Shown here: positions 1-12,338 of the stretch, piece after piece
Numbering within the stretch: the first letter of the stretch is position 1
Layout: the number at the start of each line of letters is the position of its first letter
Assembly (NCBI RefSeq): GCF_000002235.5
Contig: NW_022145612.1
Location: forward strand, 14,810,809 to 14,874,808
DNA length: 64,000 bases
Direction of reading: 5' to 3'
Source of the DNA: Strongylocentrotus purpuratus
Lineage: Eukaryota > Echinodermata > Echinoidea > Camarodonta > Strongylocentrotidae
The notes under the pieces: model-generated
Databases searched by the model: none
Seen by the model: the letters and a program-made list of their open reading frames with translations, nothing else
Told to the model about the DNA's origin: nothing
Made by a program: the position numbers and the translations under genes

Positions 1-704
1 TTTAAAAAAAAGTTGAATTGTTAAGACTCACTTAATTGGTATATTACACAACTCGCTGAACTGTTGCAAAATAGGTATTCCAGCATGTCTATATATGTAT
101 TTAGAATATTAGAACAAATAACCATGTGTCTATCACCCCCCCCCCCCTTCATGCCAATAACTATTCTTTTTAGATTGCTCCTGGTGAGTTGTCAAAGGGA
201 TCCAGGGAGGGGGTAGTTGTTTGGGTGGTGAACATTCAGAAGGGTAGTTTTCCCATAAATCGTCTAAGGGGTTGTTTTCCTAGAATTGTTTTTTTGTAGA
301 TATTAATTAGCAAGACAGAAACTCTTAGTAATAAAAGAAAATCTGACTGTCAACAAGTATTTAGAAGCAATATTAACATATTCATATACATTTCATTGAA
401 ATTTAGTACCATTAGAAACCAAGTAAACATCACAGATTCTTGTATATATTGTCCCAAAATGCTAAAACTCCAATATGCATTATTCTTCTGGATGCAAGTG
501 TTTCACTTGCTTTCCGATGGATCTGATGCTAGGTATTGAGAATTATATTGCATTGTGAATAAGGGTAAACAAGGAAATACTATAGCTATAACTTGCTAGG
601 AACGCCATGGAAAGGATAACAAATATATATATATAGATCTGACATTCATATCTTGTATTTTTGTATTACTCTATTCAAACACTCATTGCCATACTGCATT
701 ATAC
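1..704 (-). other. Start of the intron after the large exon
   Basis: On the minus strand this begins with the donor GTATAATG at 704. It is AT-rich with a 12-C run at 136-147 and a short (AT) tract near 620-635. I looked for a short exon with a microtubule-binding repeat (PGGG-type core) and saw none, so the rest of the gene lies beyond the window edge. Confidence 0.6.
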
Positions 705-1202
705 CTTGTCTTGCTTTGGTTTGCTTTCAATTGGTTTAGTGTCCACCTTGTGAGGAGCCGTTTTCGGCCTTGTAGCTGTGGCACCAACAGAAGATCCTGG
801 TGTCCTTTTAGCAGATGACGCATGTCTCGCTGGAGCAGGAGCTGAGACCTTTGGAGAAGCCTTAGCTGGTGTCTTCACTGCTGGTACCTTTGCTTGTGTC
901 TTTGCTGCTGGTACCTTTGCTGGTGGTACCTTTGCTGGAACCTTTGCTGGTGTCTTTGAAGGTATCTTTGATGGTGATTTTGTTGGAGATTTGGATGGTG
1001 CCTTTGCAGTTTCTTTTCTCTCCCCTGGAGCAGTTGCTTTTGGTTGAGATCTTGACAAAGCTGCTGTTTTCTTGGGTGTATCAGATCCCTGTTTCACACT
1101 CGATTTAGCTTTCTGTGCTGCAGACGGGCTTGGTTTTTTAGAAGGTGATTTGGTGCCAGTAGGAGTCTTAGGCTTCTTTTGCTGAGCAGGACTTGATTTA
1201 AT
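705..1202 (-). other. Basic Lys/Pro/Ser/Ala-rich C-terminal part of the exon, with 12-nt tandem repeats
   Basis: About 165 residues rich in Lys, Pro, Ser, Thr and Ala follow the acidic arm abruptly. Around 880-960 the DNA repeats a 12-bp unit (gctggtaccttt and variants on the plus strand), giving the KVPA / KTPA series. More than ten SP or TP dipeptides follow or precede Lys, the usual targets of proline-directed kinases in microtubule-associated proteins. The charge would suit binding to the acidic microtubule surface, which is inference from the family. Confidence 0.65.
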
Positions 1203-4200
1203 TTCTTTCTCCTCAGCTTCAACAGCTGCAGATGTAGCTGTAGGTACCTCTGGAGTGTGTACAGCAAGGGGAACACTTGGTGTGGTAATTTCTGAAGAGG
1301 TTGATTTCTCTTCGCATATGGAAGCAGCAGAGGGAGGTTCCTCAGGTGCCGATTCTAGTACCTCATCAGCTTCATGTACAACAGGTTCTTCTGTTGAAGG
1401 TTCTTGCTTTTCTTCAGATTGAACTATCAGGTCATCGTAGGGTTCAAGTTGCTCGGCTTCAGGAGCTAACTGATCTTCAGCTGCTTCCCCTTCTTTTTGC
1501 ATAGTCTCCTGAAATAATGCCTGTGGAGGTAACATTTCAGGAGGAGAGGGTAAAATAACTTCAGGTGTGTTTGGAGGTGTAGCACTAGCTCTGGATCTTT
1601 CCATTATAAGAGCATCATCCTCTTCTGGGTCTCCAAGAAGTTTGTCTGCAGTGTTCTGAAGTGTAGTATCTGTGGAAACATCTGGAGCAGTGTATGGTGT
1701 TTCTTCAGTTTCTAGTTCTTCTTCTGAATACTCATGCATTACTATTTCTGGGGTGGCTTGCTCACAAGGCTCAGGATATACTTCTTGAGAGGTTTTTTCT
1801 GCAGCAGAAGAAAATTCTTCCCTTTTATCAAGTCCATCACCATCAACCCCAGCCATGGAGTCTTCTGGAAGCTCCTGTTGAATCTGGTTGTATTCATCAT
1901 CTGCTTTCTCATTCTCTTCTAGATATGTCTCCACTGGTGTTTGCATAGTATCGTGTTGATCAGGGCAGACTTCAACCTTATCTTGGACAAGGCCAGAATG
2001 ACTCTCATCTACATTAGTATCAGCAATTTCATATTGGGGCACTTCACTAGTATCCTTCCCTTCACTTAGGATGTTGTCATGAAGATCTTCTTCATGGCCT
2101 TCAGCTTCAGTAGGCACTTCTTTTGGAGTATTGTATGCTGGTTCCACCTCATGTTGAATTTCTTGTTCGAAATTGTCTTCATGCAGTTCTGCTTCTACCT
2201 CTGTGGTCTCAGTATTTGCATCATCACTTTCTTCCTGCTCCCCACTTTCCAACACATGAGCTTGATCCTCCAAGGCAAGGGAAACTGCAACATTATCCTC
2301 AATGGGAGAGAAGGATCCTTCAAATGAATGTTGTCCAGGAGACTGGTTTGCATCTGCAAGAGACAAACTCTGTACTGGGCCATCACCCAAGTCCAGAAGT
2401 GGCAGGTTGGATGCATTTCCTTGTGGAGTGGGCTCTCTTGCCTCTTCTTCATACTCTTCTTCACTTCTGTCAGGTTCTCCTTGCCCTTCTTCATATCTGT
2501 CAGGTTCTACTCTTTCATCTTGATATTCATCACCATGATAATCATCACTCTCTTGAACGTTGACAGGGGCAGTGGGGATGGAAAGATCTTCTGCACTTTG
2601 CTGGGAAGGCTCAATATCAATTTGTGAAAGACCTTGAGATACAAGTGGATCTGATGATTGTATAACAGGTCCACTTTGGAAAGACTCAGTATCAACTTCA
2701 GCAGACACAACAGTGTCTTGATCATATGAAAGATCAACATTGGCATCTTCTCTATCATATGAAGGAGCATGAACGACATCTGGCTGTGCTGGTGTGACAT
2801 TTTGATCACTTTCAAGTACTGGTTCTAAGTTTTCAGGAGCGGTCTCGTCTTTCTTTGGCTCGAAGACTGCTGCTTCTGGGTCAAGACCCAGCAAATTTTC
2901 TTGTGAATTGGCCCTAAACACAGCATCGATTGGATCTATTGACATTTCAGGTTGCATATTTCCACTTTCTACCTGGTCATCGCGGGTTTGAGCTAAAACA
3001 TGATCATCTTCATGCACTTGTTGTTCATCTGCCATGTCTTTCTCCTCTAATGTAGCCAAAGCTGTAAACTCAGTTTCAGCCTCTTTTTCACCTACTTCTG
3101 CTTCTATCAATAATGTATCACTGTAGTCTTGTGGGATATTGCCTTGTTGAGCTGGCTGATCAACGTCCCCAAGCAGCTCTGAATCTTTTGGATGTAAAGT
3201 GTCACCTGTGTCAGCCATATCAGCAATCTCTGGGGCGTGTGGATCAAGAAGCTGTTCTGGTTCCTGTTCTTCTTCTGTATGTTCTTGATATTCTAGTCCT
3301 AGATCCTCTTTTTCACCCTGCTCTTCAGTGTGCATTGGGGTCTGCATATATGAAGCTTCTGTTGGTGATATACTTTCCTGTAGAATATGTGAGGCACCTA
3401 ACATTTGCTCCATATCTTTCCCTTTTGTATCAATATCTTTCTCTTCTTCCATACTTTCACATGGATGTTCTACTCCACTAAGCTGTGTAATATCTTCCTC
3501 TTTCTCTCCTTGCACTTTTTCAAAAGAGTCTACTCTTTCAGACGGGTATTCTTGTGCAATCTCTTCTGAATTCAGTAATTCCTCCTGGTCTACCAGAACT
3601 TCATTCTCTTTTGAAGCCGCAGGTTCAATGCTCCCTTGTGCATATTCCTGGTAAATTTCTGTTGGCTGTTGCACCTCTTCCTTCTCATTTAGTCCAACCA
3701 GGATCGGTGCTGATGAGTATGGATCTCCACTGGTTTGCACAGGGTCTTGTTGCATTTCAGTTGTTATTTGCTGAGCAGCATGTGCTGCACCATAAGGATC
3801 TTGATATTCATTTTGAGTTTCCTTTTCTTTCTCAATATCTTTTTGCTCTGAATAATCTATTTCTGTGGTTGCATAGGGATCTACTAATCCCTGTGGAGTG
3901 TCCTTCTCAAACTCTGAATCTTTCTGCTCTGAACTATATGTTGTTGCTTCAAAGGAATCTACATAATCCTTTTCTGTCGCAATATCTTTCTGTTCTATAT
4001 GATCAACTGTTGCTGCTTCTTGAACGTTTAGATGTTCCTCTCGAGTGTCCTTTTCTTTGCCAATACCCTCCTCTTCTGGATAATCTGCTGTTGCTGCTTC
4101 CTGGGGATCCTCATGCTCTTGTTGTAAATGGTCTGTTGTTCCTTCTGTTGATAGTACAGTTGCTGTTACTGCTTCTTGAAGATTTAGATTTTCCTGGAGA

Positions 4201-4585
4201 CTGTCCTTTTCTGTCTCGATGCCTTTCTGATCTAGATGATCTGCTGTTTCTGCATCATAGGGATCTAGATGATCCTGTCCTGAATAATCTCCACTTCCAG
4301 TTGCATCAACTTTCTCTACCTCACCTTCCTCTAAATTCTGTTCTGAATGGACATAACCCAATGTTTCCTCTGGATAATCTTGGTCTCTCTCTTCATCATA
4401 TCTATCAGAGATCACTTCTGCGGGAAAAGTTTCCTCTTGGTTTAGATGATCATCTGGCTGCCTTTGAGTGTCTTCGTTACCTGCATGTGGTTGCTGTGGC
4501 CAAGAGGACTGGAGATCATAGATGTTTTGTGCTGGAGATGTTTCTGCCTGGGGCATAGGCTGGTCATCTGGCGAGGCAAATGGAT
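705..4585 (-). CDS. Large coding exon, acidic projection domain plus basic Pro/Lys-rich region; MAP2/MAP4/tau-like (tentative)
   Basis: This exon has one open frame of about 1,293 codons, far beyond chance. A pyrimidine-rich acceptor (ccccgtacag) precedes base 4585, and a donor (GACAAG then GTATAA) follows base 705. The first in-frame Met is at 4556, but the frame continues upstream to the acceptor as (D)PFASPDDQP, so that Met is probably internal. The protein is Glu/Asp/Gln-rich with no membrane segment or signal peptide. Degenerate ~30-residue repeats occupy the first quarter. The last ~165 residues switch to Lys/Pro/Ser/Ala-rich sequence (KTPTGTKSPSKK, then KVPAKVPPAKVPAAK) with many TP and SP sites. 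Microtubule-associated proteins of the MAP2/MAP4/tau class have this layout: a long acidic projection arm, then a basic proline-rich region, then microtubule-binding repeats encoded by later exons. Those repeats are not in the window. Alternatives are another disordered cytoskeletal or neurofilament-like protein. Coding status is near certain and the family is moderate. Confidence 0.9.
3777..4265 (-). repeat. Degenerate ~30-residue repeats inside the large exon
   Basis: Five or six imperfect units run in the same reading frame. Each has a start like DPYDAETADH, DPQEAATADY, VQEAATVDH, DSFEATTYS, DPYATTEIDY or DPYGAAHAA. Most then continue with an (E/D)QK(D/G)I..EKD block, for example DQKGIETEKD, EQKDIATEKD and SEQKDIEKEKE. 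Spacing is roughly 25-32 residues. The pattern is an internally duplicated acidic arm rather than a folded domain. The DPY/DPF-type starts recall the DPFSNPYE and DPFASPDD segments nearer the N terminus. No enzymatic motif is visible. Confidence 0.7.
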
Positions 4586-7500
4586 CTGTACGGGGAAAGA
4601 ACAGAAAGAAGAATATTTGTTGTTATTCTCAAGTAAAAAGTGTAACATGTATGGGATTATAGAAATAGATTTTGGAAATTTTTGATGAACACAAACTATT
4701 CACAGAAACTCTATGTAAAGATGGCAAGTAAAGAATTGTTTCTCCCCAAATCAATTCAAAGGCATACATATATTCCTTCTAGAGTACAGGGAAACTTTCT
4801 GTGGCCTGACAGGATACTAGTAAGTGAATTTATCCTCATAACATGAAATTTGTTTTAAAGGAATATTTATAAAAAGGAAAAGGAAAGAAAAGAAAATCAT
4901 GCAGGAAGAAATGTAACATATCCCACAATCTGAACACAAACCAGACTTTAAGCAAGATGTGACAATCTAATGTCAAATCACATTTTTTTGACATATGATA
5001 TTATCCCTATAAAACTTTTATCAGATATGCTGCTTATTATCCTATGTTGTTAATGATTCTAATGAGGATTATCATTAAATGATAATGACAGAGGAAAGGA
5101 ATATATTGGAGAAGCAAGCAAACCTTCAAGTAAAGCCTATAACCCCACTTCATAGAATACTCAAGAATAGTAGCTCACTTAGTTCTAAGAAATATGCAGG
5201 CTATGAAAATCCTAGTTCTTTGTTGCTTTAATATGTAAGATGGAAAGAGTACTTGACTGCAAGCTAAAACATTAAGCCCTCAATACACCGATCTGCAGAA
5301 ATCATATGAATACATGGAGGGAGCTAGCTTTTACAGCTCATGGCATAAGTCAATCTCCGTTATTGAAATTTGTTCCTAGCCATCATGAAACCTGCTTCAG
5401 GTCAGACCATAGCACAACGTTAACCAAACAAGATGGGGGGAAACTGCCCTCTTCCACGTCTAGCTGGCGATCTTCCATCAATGCTCTACCACAACGGAAC
5501 AGTCTGTCCTCAGTCCAAGTAGAGACTTCCTCCATCAATGAACCTACATTGTCTGTAGAGGCCGGAGTAGCTACTACACGGCTTATAAGAATGCTTGTAT
5601 TTCAACAGAGTGGAGGCCCTCTTTGAGAATAAGGATAACACAATGTGCTCATGTTGCAAATGAAAACAGCTCTGACCTAAATCTAAAAGCTGCATGGATC
5701 GCATGATATTGACAATAAGTAACAATGTTGCATATGGGATCTATTCTTTTGTATCACTCCACACAAAGGCTAGTGTCAATGTCTTAGTTGTGCCTTGTTG
5801 TATGTAATTGTATTACAAAAATATTCTAATCTTTTATAGTAAGGGTCTAGCTATACAAGTTGATGAATTAAGTGTGGTGTATTTGTTACAGCACAGTCAA
5901 TAATGAAGTCAATACTTTCATGAAAGCAAATTTGAAATTCCCAAATTATTCTGTTTTTGATGGAATATGGCTGCCCGTATCAAGAAGTAACTGTGATACT
6001 GAAATAAATACAATGCACACTGCACTGCTCTCTCAAGATTCCACTCAAATTCATCATTATACAAGCTCCTCATACGATCAGTATTACACCCACATGTTAT
6101 CAAATTTCTTTGTAGTTTGCACATGTAATATGCTTACCAAGTGACATAATTCTGCCGTTTCGATAGCTTTGTTCATGGCCTTTCAATTTAAATCAGCAAC
6201 TGAACCAATGCAAGTAAACCACAGTATACTCTGTTATCAAAGGTACCTGGTGCATCATAATCAGGAAATCTTCGGCGGGAAATCTATATCCTTTTTTGTA
6301 CTTTAATGGGAAGTCTCAGAGCAGCTCTGAGTAAAGTCCAAAATCATATCCCTATATCCAAGTAGTGTTTATTTAGACTCCATATAGTCAAAGTAATTTA
6401 TAGCTCATTTATCTTGTTTGCTAAGTAATCATATCGGCATAATTTGGGGAAGGGGAGGGGGGCTGTTTTGTAACAGTTAAGTAAACTAAAAACAGCAGCA
6501 CATTTTGAAAACCATGTGAGTGTACTTGATATTAAAGAAGGTATTTCTATTGGATTAGTGTCTTTCTCACTGCTTTCATAGCTAATAAATTCAGATATTT
6601 TTCTTACAGACAGACTAATAATAAAGTGCTGCCTAACAATAAACTATAAAATACTGTTTGTATAATATTTTTAATGGATACTTTGTTTTAGTATATGAAA
6701 ATTCGAATCACAAAGTGCAATATCCATTAACAATTTTTTTTTACAAGTATCTCTCACATGGTCCCAGAAGGATATTTTTGTCTCTGTGTGAATGCAGTAT
6801 GTCAGCAAAATGTTGATGTCTGCAGTTATGGTTTACCTTTATTATCTTCAAAATATGATAAACTTGACTTCCATATCTAAACAAGACACGAAACATCTGT
6901 GCAACAGGCTTAATCGAGTTAGACAGGTGAAAAACCAGGCATGGAAATAAGCAGTCAGGCAAAAAAGCAAGAAGCGAACAAGAACCTTAGAATAACTTGG
7001 CCACAGTTTCTAGAGATCCATATTATTATTGATGTTTCGCCCTGTAGTCCTATAGGCACCTGGATTTTACATGGATTAGTCATGTTTTCACTATATAACA
7101 AATCAAGTCAATCACATAATACAGGTATAAGGAATTTATTTATTTTTAATAATAAATTCATGAAAAGCTTTCCAGTTTTGGTGAATAAAAAATTGAAAAT
7201 GTTGTGTGGAAAATCATTAATGTACATCTTGTTCAAATACAGCTTTTCCTTGAAGATGCTGTAGTTGTGTATGTTTGGGCATAATATCAAGTGTTTCAAA
7301 GCACAGTGAGTCAGTGACAAAATGAAATTTATGACAGATTGCTTGTAATATATGTACATGTATTACATTCATGATGAAAGTCTTACATGGCAAGCAAAGT
7401 TGTCAAAATATAATTTTCAAGTGTGAAAATTGCCATTTCCTCTAACATGTTGCCAGAAAATGAGAAGAATTGTTAATATACAACACTGCATACTGCCAGC

Positions 7501-7699
7501 TCTTGCAATAACAAGGCCAATAATCATGTTTCCATCAGCTTTTCCCAATATCTAATCAGATCATCTTCTTAATACATGCCTCCTTGTACCAAATATGAAA
7601 ACTGGGATATGCAGTCCATGAGAGTGTACAAATGAACATAAAAGCAACCTTGTCTTTTAGGTAAAACTCGCCTTGTAGATAACTAGAAGTCCTTTGCAG
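4586..7699 (-). other. Intron, 3' end of the ~29 kb intron
   Basis: It opens, in gene orientation at its end, with the polypyrimidine acceptor before 4585. The rest is AT-rich unique-looking DNA. A plus-strand frame of 106 codons at 5306-5626 has no splice or homology support. No repeat boundaries were resolved here. Confidence 0.5.
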
Positions 7700-7886
7700 C
7701 AGGGGGAAAAATAATATTTATTTTTCGGGGGCTACTTTTCAAGCTTGCCTGCATAAAAATAACACTCTTAATTTTTTTTTGCATTGAACTCTATGCAAAT
7801 TTGCGGGGGCTCTTTTCTGATTTTCTGGGGCTCTTTTGGGCATTTCAGGGTCTAATTCGCCCTGAGCCCCCGTGTATTTTTTAATG
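7700..7886. mobile_element. Small hAT-like non-autonomous element with 8-bp target duplication
   Basis: The element is bounded by an exact 8-bp direct repeat CTTTGCAG at 7692-7699 and 7887-7894. It begins CAGGGGGAAAAATA and, read from the other end, begins CATTAAAAAATACACGGGGG. Both ends start with CA and lead into a CGGGGGCT block. The interior repeats T-rich stretches followed by gggggct or ggggct. There is no coding capacity. An 8-bp duplication with CA...TG ends is typical of hAT elements, but the terminal inverted repeat is weak, so the superfamily is tentative. Confidence 0.5.
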
Positions 7887-7913
7887 CTTTGCAGGGAACA
7901 TAATTGCAACAAC

Positions 7914-7951
7914 ATTTATCATTCATTTATCATTCATTTATCATTCATTTA
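7914..7951. repeat. 11-bp tandem repeat (TTTATCATTCA), about three copies
   Basis: Three consecutive copies of an 11-base unit run directly into a GCCAGAAGG palindrome at 7951. Confidence 0.8.
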
Positions 7952-8004
7952 GTGCCAGAAGGGCATTAACATTGTGTCAAAGTTTGAATGGCCTTCTGGC
8001 TCCA
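7951..8004. repeat. GCCAGAAGG palindrome, copy 1
   Basis: The left arm tgccagaagggcattaac and right arm ggccttctggctcc are inverted complements separated by about 20 bases. It belongs to the dispersed palindrome family described in the findings. Confidence 0.7.
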
Positions 8005-10825
8005 AAGAGATGCTATATCTTCTTTCTCCTTTCCCCTTTTTTTAAGGGGGGGGGGGGGGATATAGCGCATAAATATTAAAAATTGTTAGCATAGACTTCT
8101 AGAAGTTGTTTAACTTGACCTTAATGACAAACTTTCAAATTGGTTTATTTCTTTATGGTGATGGAGGCTGGTACCAAGTTAACAGCTCTACCTGCAAATA
8201 GCTACCTGTACTTAGATATGGTGACAACAAGAGTATGTAACAGACAGACACCGAACAACCCACAAAGATGATACTGGCAGCATATCGATATCATAAACCA
8301 TGGACCCCATACATAGTCTGCTATATTTACAATAGAGTGTCTAATGTGTCCATGTTACAGCTAAAAGGAACATCGATGTAAATGTTTCAAACAAATAAAT
8401 CTGAAAGACAACCCGACCATTATAGTAGCACCATCAGAACAAGGTTTCATTGCTACCCCGGCTACATACTGGCTTTATGCCAATGTCATTAGGAAATGAT
8501 GTTGACACAACTGTCTACCACCCCTCCTAGCTTCCACCCCTCCTAGCTTCCACTAGCTGGTATAGATGGAGGGATGGAGCCTGCATGGTGGTATGATTGA
8601 TCTGGAGTTTACTTTAATTGGCATGTACTGGACATGTTAACGTAATAGATGAATTTATGATGCTCCCTTTGACCCACTTGTCATTTTAAATGTTGATGAC
8701 GAAATATGTATACAGAGAAAGGTCAGGGGTGAAATGTGCCAAGCTGAATGCAGTAACGGATTTGTAGAAAGCAAAAGACTGTTTTTTGTGTCGGTAATGA
8801 CTATGTTAGTCTTTGAATATCATCACTCCATCCAAACTTATTAATCTTCAAATCAAGAAAATGTTTATATCCTACTGATATAAAAATGCAGCTCTACCTA
8901 TAATACTACCTACACTAAAAAAAGAACAAAATCTGGAAATACATAAATCACATTAAATACCCAATTCTTTTCAAAATAATGCACTCTTTATCATCTCCAT
9001 TTTTGTAGAAGAAAGTGCATACAATGGCAAACAGGTGATGACATAGGCATATCATTGTATTACAAAACAAACTTGGCCATGCTCCATTGCTGTCATAACA
9101 ATTAGTGATGGCATATATAAGCCTACATCGTTTCTATCACTATACAACCAGCAGCAATGACATTTGAGAGCAAGGAATGATTAACTGCCTGTTATCTCAC
9201 CAACAATGTGTATGAATTCTTATATAGAATCTGAATACCAGGATCACTTCAATTTCAATGCAAAGATAGAGTGGTGTGAGTAGCTGTATGTAGCACAGAG
9301 TTTATGTTAGATAATAGTCTTACCTCCCACTTTCCTTGGGTAATGTGTGGTTATATATCCCAATTGTTTGCTCTGTTCTCCAGAGAAGCATTAACTTTCC
9401 CACGTATGTCGCCTAGCTTCGGTAGAGAATAATACAATTCCAATGGTGGAGCTCCACTTTTGCCTCACAAGTTGGATGGCAAACACAATCTCATATATCT
9501 CTCTATGCTCTCCTCTTTTCACGTGGATGTGAAGAGAATAATTTATGCCCTGACAAGGTGGTTGCCAGGAGACAGACGGACAAGAGTGGGAGGGAGGGAG
9601 AAAGGGAGAATTGCCTGGCACAGAGAATCAGTGATTAGAGTTGAGATAATGGCACGATTGGGATATATGATAATGGTTGTTTTCATATATATCAAAAGTA
9701 CAGTGAAAATGGCCATGAAACTGTAGAACAGTGATAAATATTTGTTACTTTCATATCAATGCACTTTGCTTGCTCTCTAATCAAGCAACAAGGCATTGCA
9801 TGCATAAGTTTTTTTATGGAGACCGACGTCATTTCATTGTCCACATGATATGAATAAGCTTAATAAAGTTTTGTAAAAATACACATACTTTGGAACTATA
9901 CACATTTTAATGCGGTACTACAGTGTCATTCAAAAGATATATGTGATATAAACCGTAAGATCACTAATGCAATAGATGAATAGTTCTGGAATATGTGCAC
10001 TACGATTTATGAGCAATACTAAAAAAAAATTGCTGTGATTAAGATCATGTGTTTGCTACAGAACAAAATCAGAAAATATAATACATAAGGAGGGTGAGCA
10101 CACTGCCCTTTTCCCTCAAGCCGTGAATTCTTCCAAAAGAACTATTTCCCCCCAAATTGGGATACCTGCAGTACATATTTCTAGATGTCAGGGATGTAAT
10201 TCAATACTGCTGGGAGGAAGCTCATTTGCATTTTCACTCATCTCCATTAGATGTGAAAACATTTTGTGTGAACTCAAGTATTGATTCAATCCCTACCTCC
10301 CCCACAAGGCACATACATTAAAGCTATTTGCTCCCCTCATTTTGGATTCAGATGACTGTAGATGGTGGTTGAATTCTTCTTGGTATTTGAGCTCTGGGGT
10401 AGTGCCTTGTAAGATGAGATGACTTATTTTTTAGATATGTATGAAGAAAACGAGTTTGGTTATTTTAGGAAAACTGTTGTGGTCTCTGGACCGGATCAAA
10501 TTACCCTATTTCTAATTGTATAATGACTAGCAGCTTTTTATTGTTGTTTTTTCTGTGGATTTTGATCAAATCAGATTTTAAATGCAGTCTACAGCACAGA
10601 GGAGTGATCTTAATTGCTGCGATAATAAAACCAGTAATTGATCATTGCGTAATATCGCCCTGCATTTGTTTAGCTTTTGTTTTCAAACATGTTTCTGTTA
10701 TTTACACACCAAGATTTTATAAGCCTCTCTTCTTCCTTCTGAATGCCATTATATATGCGCCTCCACTACACAAAACTGAATATGTAGAGCCAGTGTTTTT
10801 ATAAGATAGTGAATGATGGCCGCCT

Positions 10826-10856
<31 letters not shown>

Positions 10857-12263
10857 CCCTGCCCTTCTCTGATCCCTTTTCATACCCAGGTCTAAATACC
10901 TTCCGCCTCTATTTCAACTATAGTGGGTAAATGGTATCTGGCAACCAATTATCAGTAATAAGAAGGTTGACCTCGTATAAAGATGACCTTAAAATCATGC
11001 CCCCTTTATCCTTCACCCTCTGTCAATCTGCCCTGGGATATTAATTGAGCGAGAATGATTCATCTCTGCTAATCATTCACTAGAAATAAAGCCACACCCC
11101 ACATTTTGCAGTCACACTATGCATATGTTCTTCCCTTCACAATGAAGGTTGAATGAATACTTGATGGTCCATAGTACATGACAATAATGAGAGGGAATGA
11201 TTCTTCTACCTAAAAGTCACTTCACATTTCTCCCCACACCACACAATTATACATCCCATAATGACTTGCTTATTGAATAGCATATTAAAACTTTCTGTTA
11301 AATGAAGTTATACAGATGTGGTTTCCTAAATGCTCAGTATATTTGCTTGTCAGAAAGAAATATAAAATTGTCTCCCATCATCGTTTTGTTTGGAGGAGGG
11401 AGGAGGGGTTGGAAAGATAGCAACCCACCCCACTTTCGAGTCCAACGTGCACATACTCCGCCAATCATTCATGTAGTAAAGCCTCAATGCCAGATATGAC
11501 CTTCAATCTTTGTTCAGCAACCCATCCCATCCTCCATCATACAACAGTGAAATTAATTGGATAACGTCTGGAGCCTGACCGTAAAGTGAGCGAAAGAAGC
11601 CAGAGAAGGCTTTATACCGCCAGCATGCCCTCAGCATGCATTTACACAGAAACACTGGTCTACACCACGAGTCATTAGCGCACGGGGGGAGATATTACCA
11701 GACACCTGATTGTTGCTTTATTACGATGGTGAGCAGTGGAGACAGTCTGAGCGTGTGTGGGGTTGAGAGAGCTAGCTAGTCTGGCATGCAGGCATAATTT
11801 TATTCTAACTATTGTATTCAGCCTTGGGGTTTTGGTTTCCCAAGACAACAATATTTCTCCCCGGTTATGACTAATCCGGCCTTCCTCGGCTGTGATCATG
11901 AAAAAAATCTTGGTCTCTGATTTGCTTCACATTTCAAACTAGGTTAATAATTCATACAGAAAAGCTAATAGGCTTAATTATGAGCAGTATCCAGGGATGT
12001 ACTGTATATCTTTCGTAATCCAGACCAAAGTATAATGTATTGAAACACATATTCTCTCTAAACAAAATGACATTATGTCGTATTAACTGATTAGATCTTT
12101 ATTTTGACTGTAAGATAATTTAAAGTTTCATAACGACAGATCAATATTCTGCATTTGGAGACATCTAGTTCAAAGCAGATAATAGTGAAAATAACATAAG
12201 GATCAAGGACTGAAATGGGTTGTATGACACTTGCTCCTGCAACAATTTGCTCCACATCATAAA
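8005..12263 (-). other. Intron stretch without a supported gene
   Basis: AT-rich intron with a 14-G run (8046-8059), a short tandem duplication of a cccctcctagcttcca unit near 8518-8552, and the 29-C run at 10826-10854. A minus-strand donor-like site (GGGAG then GTAAGA) lies at 9324/9323, but the sequence upstream of it has stops in all frames within a plausible exon. A GC-richer block at about 11540-11900 has clustered TAATCC- and TTCC-type motifs and could be a regulatory element, on composition only. Confidence 0.4.
10826..10854. repeat. 29-base C homopolymer
   Basis: An uninterrupted run of 29 C, one of the longest pure C tracts in the window. The exact length in the assembly should be regarded as unreliable. 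Confidence 0.9.
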
Positions 12264-12338
12264 GTTTGTTGAAAGCCAGAAGGTCATTAAGTCTCTGTAA
12301 AGTACAGGAGTGAACACCCTTTTGACTCTCAACAGACG
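12264..12338. repeat. GCCAGAAGG palindrome, copy 2
   Basis: The left arm gttgaaagccagaaggtcat and right arm acacccttttgactctcaac form an imperfect stem. The outer ends TTGTTGA / TCAACAGACGATA match the extended family consensus. Confidence 0.65.

Noticed and set aside
3554-4558. 334-codon open frame on the plus strand opposite the large exon
   Set aside because: It is Leu-rich and mirrors the Glu/Gln/Asp-rich minus-strand coding sequence, as expected for the antisense of acidic coding DNA. It has no splice or start context of its own.
5306-5626. 106-codon plus-strand frame in the intron
   Set aside because: Its composition is ordinary, but no domain, splice site or neighbouring exon supports it.
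9324-9621. Internal alternative exon ending at the donor-like GGGAG/GTAAGA
   Set aside because: The plausible upstream acceptor gives stops in the frame needed, and no promoter signal was convincing.
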